From NCBI GenBank assembly GCA_022841915.1, contig JALHQN010000012.1:1-64000 (forward strand): a stretch of DNA of 64,000 nt, in the 5' to 3' direction. The translations under genes were made by a program, and so were the position numbers. Below are positions 36,508 through 45,300 of this stretch, one piece after another (the stretch's first letter is position 1; the number at the start of each line of letters is the position of its first letter). The stretch comes from Burkholderiales bacterium. GTDB taxonomy: Bacteria; Pseudomonadota; Gammaproteobacteria; Burkholderiales; WYBJ01. Under the pieces are notes generated by a model that saw only the letters and a list, made by a program, of their open reading frames with translations, had not been told where the DNA came from and did no database searches.

Positions 36508-37494
36508 TCACTCCAGGCGTATGCCGGCTTGCGCAATCACCTTGCGCCAGCGGTCCATCTCGGAGCGCATATACGCCTCCAGCTCCGCCGAAGTGCTGGG
36601 CGCCGGTTCGACGCCGATGGTCTCGAACGACCGTGCAATCTCGGCCGTCCCGAGCACCTTCGCGAGTTCGGCCTGCATGCGCGTCACGATCTGGGTCGGC
36701 ACCCGCTTCGGATAGTACATGGCATACCAGGTCAGCAAGTCGTAACCGGGAATCGTCTCGTTGATGGCGGGTACGTCGGGAATCGCCGCCGTACGCTTGC
36801 GCGCCCCCGTGGCCAGTATCTTCACCCGCCCGGCCTTCACATGAGGCTGCACGCTGGGCAAGCTCACGAACAGCAAATGTACTTGGCCGGAGATCAGATC
36901 GACCAGCGCCGGCGCTCCGCCCTTGTAGGGCACATGCAACATGTCGATCCCCGTGCGCTGTTTGAGCAGCTCCATCCCGAGGTGCCCCGTGCCGCCTGTC
37001 GCCACCGACGCATAGTTGATCACCCCGGGACGCTGCTTCGCATAGGCCACCAGCTCACCGACCGTATTGGCCGGCAGCTTCGGATGGGCGAACAGCACTT
37101 GGGGCGACTCGATCAATCGTGTGATGGGCGCGAAATCCGCGAATGGGTCGTACGGCAGTTTCTTCATCAGGAGCGGAAGCGTGACGAGCTGCCCGGGCGT
37201 GCCGAGCAGCATCGTATAGCCGTCCGGATTGGCACGCGCGACGATCTCTGTCGCGATTGCACCGCTGCCGCCGGCCCGATTGTCGATGACGAATTGCTGC
37301 CCGAAGACCTCCTGCAGCCGCTGTGCCAGCAGACGACCGACGAAATCGGTCGGGCCGCCGGGCGTATACGGAATCAGCATCCTGATCGGTCGGTTCGGAT
37401 AGTCTTCAGGTGCGGAGCGCTGTGCATGAGCAACGGGTGACGCCAGCAGGATGACGGCTGCGGCAGCGCTCCAATGGCGACGTTTGAATGACAT
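36508..37494 (-). CDS. Bug/TctC-type tricarboxylate-binding periplasmic protein (2)
   Basis: Second member of the family, 328 residues, convergent with the first. The start at 37494 (MSFKRRHWSAAAAVILLASP) gives a clean signal peptide and has GGAGGAG upstream; a longer frame adds 21 residues of no known function. Motifs include RMLIPYTPGGPTDFVGRLLA, FVIDNRAGGSGAIATEIVA and MLHVPYKGGAPALVDLISG. It diverges from the first in the ligand pocket, so the carboxylate bound may differ. It lies about 100 bases downstream of pyruvate kinase in the same direction. Confidence 0.95.
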   Translation of the reverse strand: MSFKRRHWSAAAAVILLASPVAHAQRSAPEDYPNRPIRMLIPYTPGGPTDFVGRLLAQRLQEVFGQQFVIDNRAGGSGAIATEIVARANPDGYTMLLGTPGQLVTLPLLMKKLPYDPFADFAPITRLIESPQVLFAHPKLPANTVGELVAYAKQRPGVINYASVATGGTGHLGMELLKQRTGIDMLHVPYKGGAPALVDLISGQVHLLFVSLPSVQPHVKAGRVKILATGARKRTAAIPDVPAINETIPGYDLLTWYAMYYPKRVPTQIVTRMQAELAKVLGTAEIARSFETIGVEPAPSTSAELEAYMRSEMDRWRKVIAQAGIRLE

Positions 37495-37596
37495 GAACTC
37501 CTCCTCGTTTGTTCTTCTCGCATAGCGAGGCATCGACCTTGCACGACTTGGCCGCAATCCCGCTGCACCCTATCGCATCCAATCCTAGCCCATCTG

Positions 37597-39003
37597 CTAC
37601 GTCAAGAGAACTGTCTGCACCGTATCCGCTTCGCCGAACGCGCTCGACGACGCGTATAGAAGCACAGCCCGATCGCCCGGACGCGCCAGGGAGCGCGCAT
37701 AAAGCCAAGCGCATACCTGTGGTAGACAGCTCCGAGCATCGGGGGCAGCCTCGGGGAAATGCAGGGGAGCGACCCCGCGCAAGACGGTGAGCTCACGGGC
37801 AAGGCGCGCGGAATCGGTCAGGACGACCAGAGGCGCTGCCGGCCTGAAACGCGCCATGGCGGCGGCAGCGCCGAAATCCTGCCCCACCGTGACGATCGCG
37901 CTCGCGCCCTGACGCATCGCAAGCTGACAAGCAGCCAGGCTCATCGCATCCGTCCGCTGGGCCAGCGCGGGCTCGGCGCCGATAGGGGCGCGCTGCGCCT
38001 CCGTTGCCCGCAATACCCGATCCAGGATCTCGACTGCGGCGACCGGATGACGCCCGATGGCCGTCTCTCCCGACAGCATCACGGCGTCGGTGCCATCGAG
38101 CACGGCATTGGCGACATCGGTCACTTCGGCGCGCGTCGGGTGCTCGTGTTCTATCATCGACTCCAGCATCTGGGTGGCCGTCACGACCGGCCGCGCCTGC
38201 GCATTGGCCGCTGCGATGATGCGCTTCTGCACCAGCGGGATGTGAGCAAGGTCGGTCTCCACCCCCAGATCGCCTCGGGCCACCATCACGCCATCGGCCG
38301 CGCCAATGATCGCATCGAGATCGGCCAGCGCGCGCCGCTTTTCGATCTTGGCCATCAGCCTGGCCTGCCCGGACGTACCGAAGCACTCGCGCACTCGCTC
38401 GATATCCGAGGCGCTTTGGACGAAAGAGACGCCCACCCATTCCACGCCTTGATCCAATGCGAATGCAAGATGCCGCCGATCGGCCTCGGTGGGAACGAGC
38501 CCGCCAAGTTCGGACTCCGGCACGTTGATCCCCGAGCCGGAGCTGACGGTCCCACCGATCAGCACTTCGCAACTGACCGTTGCCCCGTTGCGGCTCAGGA
38601 CACGAAGCTCGATGGCACCGTCGGCGAGAAAGACCGTTTCGCCTGCCTTCAACGCGCCGAGCAGTTCCGGATTGCGCACCGACAGCGCTGCGGCGCCGCC
38701 CGGGTCGGGGACCAACGCGATCACCTCGCCCTCGTCAAGCTTGCGAGCACCCGACGGGATTTCCCCGAGCCGAAACTTCGGCCCCGGCAAGTCTGCCAGC
38801 ACAGCGACCGGATGCCCGATCCGAGCCGCAACTTCGCGAACCTCTTCGATGCGGCGAGCATGATCGGCATCGCTGCCGTGCGACATGTTTACCCGCGCGA
38901 CGTCCATGCCTGCGCCGATCATCTTCGCGAGCACCCCCGGCGCATCGGTCGCCGGACCGAGGGTGCAGACGATCTTGGTGCGGTGCCAGGATAAGGGCTT
39001 CAA
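37597..39003 (-). CDS. pyk: Pyruvate kinase
   Basis: Last step of glycolysis: phosphoenolpyruvate plus ADP to pyruvate plus ATP. The 468-residue protein has TKIVCTLGPATDAPGV, substrate-binding VNMSHGS, the catalytic Lys in LMAKIEKRRALADLD, metal/phosphate site MVARGDLGVE and the signature VTATQMLESMIEHEHPTRAE. The C-terminal domain is shorter than in allosteric E. coli enzymes. It appears to start with TTG at 39003, chosen because AAAGGAC lies at proper distance and the sequence begins within a few residues of TKIVCTLGPA; no in-frame ATG fits as well. Confidence 0.95.
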   Translation of the reverse strand: MKPLSWHRTKIVCTLGPATDAPGVLAKMIGAGMDVARVNMSHGSDADHARRIEEVREVAARIGHPVAVLADLPGPKFRLGEIPSGARKLDEGEVIALVPDPGGAAALSVRNPELLGALKAGETVFLADGAIELRVLSRNGATVSCEVLIGGTVSSGSGINVPESELGGLVPTEADRRHLAFALDQGVEWVGVSFVQSASDIERVRECFGTSGQARLMAKIEKRRALADLDAIIGAADGVMVARGDLGVETDLAHIPLVQKRIIAAANAQARPVVTATQMLESMIEHEHPTRAEVTDVANAVLDGTDAVMLSGETAIGRHPVAAVEILDRVLRATEAQRAPIGAEPALAQRTDAMSLAACQLAMRQGASAIVTVGQDFGAAAAMARFRPAAPLVVLTDSARLARELTVLRGVAPLHFPEAAPDARSCLPQVCAWLYARSLARPGDRAVLLYASSSAFGEADTVQTVLLT

Positions 39004-39396
39004 GGGCTTGTCCTTTCATTGAACGGGGCAATGAGATACGGACGAGCAGCGTACCTGCGTCATTGGCTGAAGGCCACTGATTGCCGCCACGCTTACCGCT
39101 TTCCGGCAAGAACGGCTCCGTGGCCTCCGGGCTGGGAACAGGGTTTCGAGGGCGCCAGCGCGGGTCCGGCATGTGCGTCCGCGCACATACACCGTGATGA
39201 CTCCGAGGTAGCTTACAGCCTGTTGTTGCGGACTCCTTTCTAGGTCCTTTCGGCGCATCGACCGGTTCGCTGGCCGCTGCGCCGTGCTGCCTGGTGCGTC
39301 CTCATCGATGCTGGCCTCAACGTACACACGCATCGCTGACGTGCTTATCCCGTCGTGCGTCCTTCATCCATGCACTCTACGAAGGAGAGCTCGCAC
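39004..39396 (+). other. 393-base divergent region between pyk and the glucan synthase
   Basis: Probably carries promoters for both directions. A 7-4-7 palindrome at 39171-39188 is the only clear structured element. No gene is supported. Confidence 0.55.
39171..39188. promoter_or_regulatory. Palindrome ATGTGCG-N4-CGCACAT
   Basis: Perfect seven-base inverted repeat with a four-base spacer, roughly midway between pyk and the glucan synthase. The 18-base span is typical of sites for dimeric helix-turn-helix regulators. Possible operator controlling either gene; no regulator gene is adjacent. Confidence 0.4.
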
Positions 39397-42300
39397 TTGC
39401 AGCTGACAAAAAAGGTACGTGACGCTTGCCAGCGTCTCATGGCGGGGGCGCAGCGTGCGCACGGATCGGATTCGAGCACGGAACTGCCCGTGGTGGAGCC
39501 GCCGCTCAGGTCGGAACTGTTCAGCATCGAGCAGATGCAAAGCCATGGGCGACACCTCGCCACCACCCATGTCCTCGCCCCGGGTCATCCCTCGGATCAG
39601 CTCCTGGCGCGCCTGGGCGAGAACGAACGTGCCCTGACGCACACTTTCGGACTGCTGTCGGTCGCGGCCAAGGCCAACCGCCGGATCACGCCAGCCGGTG
39701 AATGGCTGCTCGACAATTTCTACCTGATCGACGAGCAGGTTCGCACGGCCCGCCGCCATTTGCCCAAAGGATATAGCCGCGAGCTGCCGCGCCTGGCCGC
39801 CGGCCCCTCCGCCGGGAATCCGCGCGTGTACGACATTGCTCTGGAGACCATCGCCCACGGCGACGGCCACGTCGACCCCGAGAGTCTGAGCAGCTTCGTG
39901 GCTGCCTACCAGAGCGTGAGCACGCTGCACATCGGAGAACTCTGGGCCATCCCCATCATGCTGCGTCTGGCTTTGATCGAGAACCTGCGCCGTGTCAGCA
40001 CGCGGATTGCGGCCGACCGAATCGCCCGGGATTGTGCCCACCGCTGGGCCGAGCAGATGACGCAGATCGCCGAGACCGACCCCAAGAGCCTCATTCTATC
40101 GATCGCCGACATGGCTCGATCGCAGCCGCCGATGGTGAGTTCCTTCGTCGCGGAGTTCTCTCGCCGTTTGCAGGGCAGAAGTCCTGCCCTGGCGCTGCCG
40201 CTGACCTGGATCGAGCAGCTGCTTGCCGAATCCGGCCAGACGATCGAGCAGTCCGTGCAGCAGGAGATCCAGCACCAGGCGGCCGATCAAGCCTCCATCA
40301 GCAACAGCATCGGCAGCCTGCGCTTCCTCGAAGCGATGGATTGGCGCAAGTTCGTCGAGACGATGAGCGTCGTCGAGCAGAAGCTGCGGGAAGATCCGAT
40401 GGGCGTCTACGCCCGCATGGATTTCACCAGTCGCGACCGGTATCGGCACGTCGTCGAGGAAACGGCCAAGCTCGGCACGGTCACGGAAGCCGATGTCGCG
40501 CGCAAGGCTGTTCAGCTGGCACATGAGGCCGCTGCGTCGAGGGGGACGAGCGATCGCACTACCCACGTCGGCTACTACCTCGTCGACCAAGGCGTGCCTG
40601 CGCTCGAACGCGCGCTGCAGATTCGATTGCCGCTCGGGAAGGCCTTGCAGCGATCATGCAGAAGGCATCCTCTGGCGCTATACCTCGGCGCGACGACCCT
40701 GATCTCGGCGCTTCTGACCGGCCTGCTGGCGCAGCAGGCAAGCCTCAGTGGCCTGAGCGGCTGGCCGCTCGCCTTGGTCGGGTGTCTGATTCTGCTGTGC
40801 GTCAGTCAGCTCGCGGTGTCGTTGGTCAACCTCGTGGCAACGCTGTTGGTGACGCCGCGCCCGTTGCCGCGCATGGACTTCTCGACAGGCATACCCGCCG
40901 AATCGCGCACTCTGGTCGTCATTCCATCACTGCTGACCCATGCCGCCGGCATCGACGACCTGCTAGAGGCCCTGGAAGTCCGATTCGTGGCCAATCGCAG
41001 CGAGCACCTTCATTTCGGACTGCTGACCGATTTTTCCGATGCGGAGGCGGAAACGATTCCCGAAGACGTGCTCCTGCTGGAGCGCGCGCGTACGGGCATC
41101 GAGAGCCTGAATGCCAAGTACCCGGGGGCGCGAGGCGACAGCTTCTTTCTGTTCCACCGCCCACGCCGCTGGAATGCCCGCGAGGTACGGTGGATGGGCT
41201 ACGAGCGCAAGCGCGGCAAGCTGGCGGACTTGAACGCGTTCCTTCGCGGAGCAGGGACGGACCGCTTCCAGCTCGTGAGCGGACGCACTCAGGAGCTCGC
41301 CGAGGTGTGCTACGTCATCACTCTGGATACCGATACCCGGCTCCCGCGCGATGCCGCTCGCCAGTTCATCGGCGTGATGGCACACCCGCTGCACCGGCCC
41401 CAGTACGACGCAGCCAGGCAACTGATCAGCGCCGGCTACGGCATCCTGCAGCCGCGGGTAGCGGCCACCCTGCCGGGTGCGAACCGCTCGCGCTATGCAC
41501 GCGTCTCCGGTGCAGAGGCCGGGATCGATCAATACACCCGCGCCGTTTCGGACGTGTACCAGGATCTCTTCCGCCAAGGCTCCTTCGTCGGCAAAGGCAT
41601 CTACGACGTGGACGCGTTCGAACGGACGCTGAAGGATCGCTTCCCCGAGAACCGGATCCTCAGTCACGACTTGCTGGAGGGCTGTTATGCCCGCTCCGGT
41701 CTGCTGAGCGATGTACAACTCTACGAAGAGGATCCTCACAGCTATCTCGCGGACGCAACCCGTCGACACCGCTGGATACGCGGTGACTGGCAACTGTTGC
41801 GCTGGCTGTTTCCGGCTGTGCCCGGCAAAGACGGCCTGCGGCAACGAAACCCGCTTTCGGGCCTCTCCCGCTGGAAGCTCTTCGACAATCTCCGGCGCAG
41901 CCTCGTGCCCGCGGGCTTGACCGTGCTGATGCTGCTCGGATGGACCGTACTGGCGCCGGCGTGGCTCTGGACCTTGGCGGTCGTCGCCATCGTCGCCCTG
42001 CCGCCGCTGGTGTCGTTGGCGATCGAGTTCGCGCAGAAGCCGCGGGAAATGCTGATCGACCAGCATCTGCGCGCCATCGCCCATACCGCAGCTCAGCGCT
42101 GGGCGCAGATCGCGTTTACCCTCATATGTTTGCCGTACGAGGCTTATCGCAACACGGACGCCATCGTACGCACTCTGTGGCGCCTGGCGATCTCTCGCAC
42201 CCGTCTGCTGGAATGGACTGCGTCGGGCGAGCATCGGCGCAACGCTACTTCGGAACTCGCCCACTACCTCGGTTCCATGTGGCCCGCCGTGGCGATCGCT

Positions 42301-45300
42301 GCGGCTGTGGGCATCCTCATCCCTGCGACGGCCCAGCCGCCGGCATCGTGGCTCGTGGCATGGCCCATGCTGGCGCTTTGGCTGCTGTCGCCCATCATTG
42401 CCTGGTGGGTCAGCCGCCCGCTCGACGAGCGCGCAGCGGGACTGCCACGCACCGAGACGCTCTTCCTGCGCAAATGCGCCCGCCGGACCTGGGCCTTCTT
42501 CGATACGTTCGTCGGCCCGAACGACCACTGGCTGCCGCCAGACAACTATCAGGAGCAGCCCGCCACCGGCGTGGCCCACCGCACTTCGCCGACCAACATC
42601 GGCATTGCGTTGCTGTCGAATCTGTCGGCGCACGACTTCGGCTATCTGAGCACCAGCGGGCTCATCGAGCGTACCGGCCACACACTCTCCACCCTTGCAA
42701 CCCTCGAGAGACACCGCGGCCACTTCTACAACTGGTACGACACGCAGACGCTCGCGCCGCTGCCGCCTGCTTACGTCTCGACCGTGGACAGCGGCAACCT
42801 CGCGGGTTTCCTGCTCACGCTGGGCCCCGGTTTGCAGCAGATTCCAGACCGCAGCATCGTCAGTCCTCGCCTGTTCGAAGGCTTGAGCGATACCTTGAGC
42901 GTTCTGATCGATCAGCTCTCCCACCGGTCCCCGCCCGATGCACTACTGCGGCTGCAGAAGCTTTTCGAATCGGCCTACGATGCCTATCCCACGACGCTGA
43001 GCGCCACCTGGCTGTGGCTCGACCGATTAACCCAATCCGCCGAGACCTTGCCCGCGAGTCTTGGCGACGAAGCCGACAGCGAAGCGCTCTGGTGGGCCCA
43101 TTGCCTCGCACGCGACTGCCGGGCTGCGCTCGAAGACCTCGCATTCCTCTCCCCCTGGGCGACAAGCCCCGATGCGTACGAGGGCGCTCGGATCAACGGC
43201 GCAATCGATCACATTCCCACACTGCGACAGCTGGCGACGCTCGGATCGCAAACATCGCCGGCGCTTGCAGATCCGATGGCATCGAGCGCCTCGCTTTCGC
43301 AAGATGACCCCACCGAACCGACCGCTGAAACGCGCACGCTCCTCGCCCTGGGCAGCCAGCGCGCACGCGAACGCATTCAAACCATCGAACGACTGGCGCG
43401 GGAGGCACGCTCGTTCGCCGACATGGAGCACGATTTTCTGTACGACGAGGAACGCCGGCTGCTGGCGATCGGCTACAACGTGAACGAACGTCGACGCGAT
43501 TCGAGCTGCTACGACCTGCTGGCCTCGGAGGCACGCCTGGGCAACTTCGTGGCGATCGCCCAAGGCAAGCTGCCGCAGGAAAGCTGGTTCGCGCTGGGGC
43601 GCCTGCTGACGACAGCCGGCGGCAAGCCTGTCCTCATTTCTTGGAGCGGCTCGATGTTCGAGTACCTGATGCCGCTGCTCGTCATGCCGACCTACGACAA
43701 CTCCCTGCTCGACCAGACGTGCAAGGCGGTCATCGAGCGGCAAGTCGAATACGGCAAGCAACGAGGCGTCCCCTGGGGGATCTCGGAGTCGGGCTACAAC
43801 AGCATCGATACCCGCCTCAACTATCAGTACCGCGCGTTCGGCGTACCAGGCCTGGGACTCAAGCGCGGCCTGGGGGAAGACTTGGTCATCGCACCCTATG
43901 CATCAGTCATGGCGCTGATGGTGGCACCCGAGGAATCCTGCGCCAATCTCCAACGCCTGGTTGCAGAGGGCATCGAAGGTCGCTACGGCTTCTACGAAGC
44001 GGTCGATTACACAGCGGCACGACTGCCTCGGCGCAATACCCGCGCGGTCGTGCGCTCCTTCATGGCGCACCACGTCGGGATGAGCCTGCTGTCGCTTGCC
44101 CATCACCTGCTCGACCGTCCGATGCAGCAGCGCTTCGAAGCCGATCCGCTGTTTCGCGCCACGACCCTGCTGCTGCAGGAGCGCATCCCGAAGGCGACGG
44201 CCTTCCATCCCCATACCGGCGAGTTCTCGGAGATGAGATCCGAAGCCGACGAGGGGCGTTCGCCGCTGCGCGTGTTCACGGATCCGAACTCGCCGTCGCC
44301 CGAAGTGCAGTTGCTCTCGAACGGCCGCTACCACGTGATGCTCACGCACTCGGGGGGAGGCTACAGCCGTTGGAAGGACCTCGCTGTCACCCGCTGGCGC
44401 GAAGACAGCACGTGCGACAACTGGGGAAGCTTCTGCTATTTGCGCGACGTAACGAGTGGAGAAGTCTGGTCCACGACGCATCAACCCACCCTCAAGCAGG
44501 CCGACAAGTACGAAGCGATCTTCTCCGAGGCACGCGCAGAATTCAGACGCACCGACTTCGATCTGGACACGCACACCGAAATCGCCGTCTCGGCCGAGGA
44601 CGATGTGGAAATGCGCCGCATCACGATCACCAACCGCTCACGCAAGGCGAGGACGATCGAGGTGACTAGCTACGCCGAAGTGGTATTGGCGCCCCTGGCC
44701 GCCGATGCGCTGCATCCTGCTTTCAGCAACCTGTTCGTGCAGACGGAAATCATCCGGCACCGCCAGGCCATTCTCGGCACCCGCCGCCCCCGCTCCCAGA
44801 CCGAAGCGGCGCCGTGGATGATGCACCAGATGGCTGCACATGGCGCGATCATCGAGGACATCTCGTACGAAACCGATCGCATGCGCTTCATCGGCCGCGG
44901 CAATACCGTTGCCGACCCAAGCGCGATGAACGCCGCGGGCGCGCTATCGGGAACGGACGGATCGGTGCTCGACCCGATCGTCGCCATCCGCTATCGGATC
45001 AAAATCGAAGCAGAGCGCTCTGCCATCATCAACATCGCGTCCGGCATCAGCGAAAGCCGGGACGGCGTATTGAGCCTGGTGGAGAAGTACCAGGATCGGC
45101 GCCTTGCCGATCGCGTCTTCGAGCTGGCATGGACGCATAGCCAGGCGATCCTGCAGCAGATCAACGCAACGGAAGCCGAGGCACAGCTCTATGGGTGTCT
45201 GGCGGGCAAGATCATCTATGCGAGCCCATCGTTGCGGGCAGACCCCGCCCTGCTGATGCAGAACCATCGCGGACAATCGGGCCTGTGGGGCTACTCGATC

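Noticed and set aside
40963-43307. Long frames on both strands (653 and 455 codons) inside the glucan synthase gene
   Set aside because: Out-of-frame shadows of a verified GT84/transglycosylase coding sequence.
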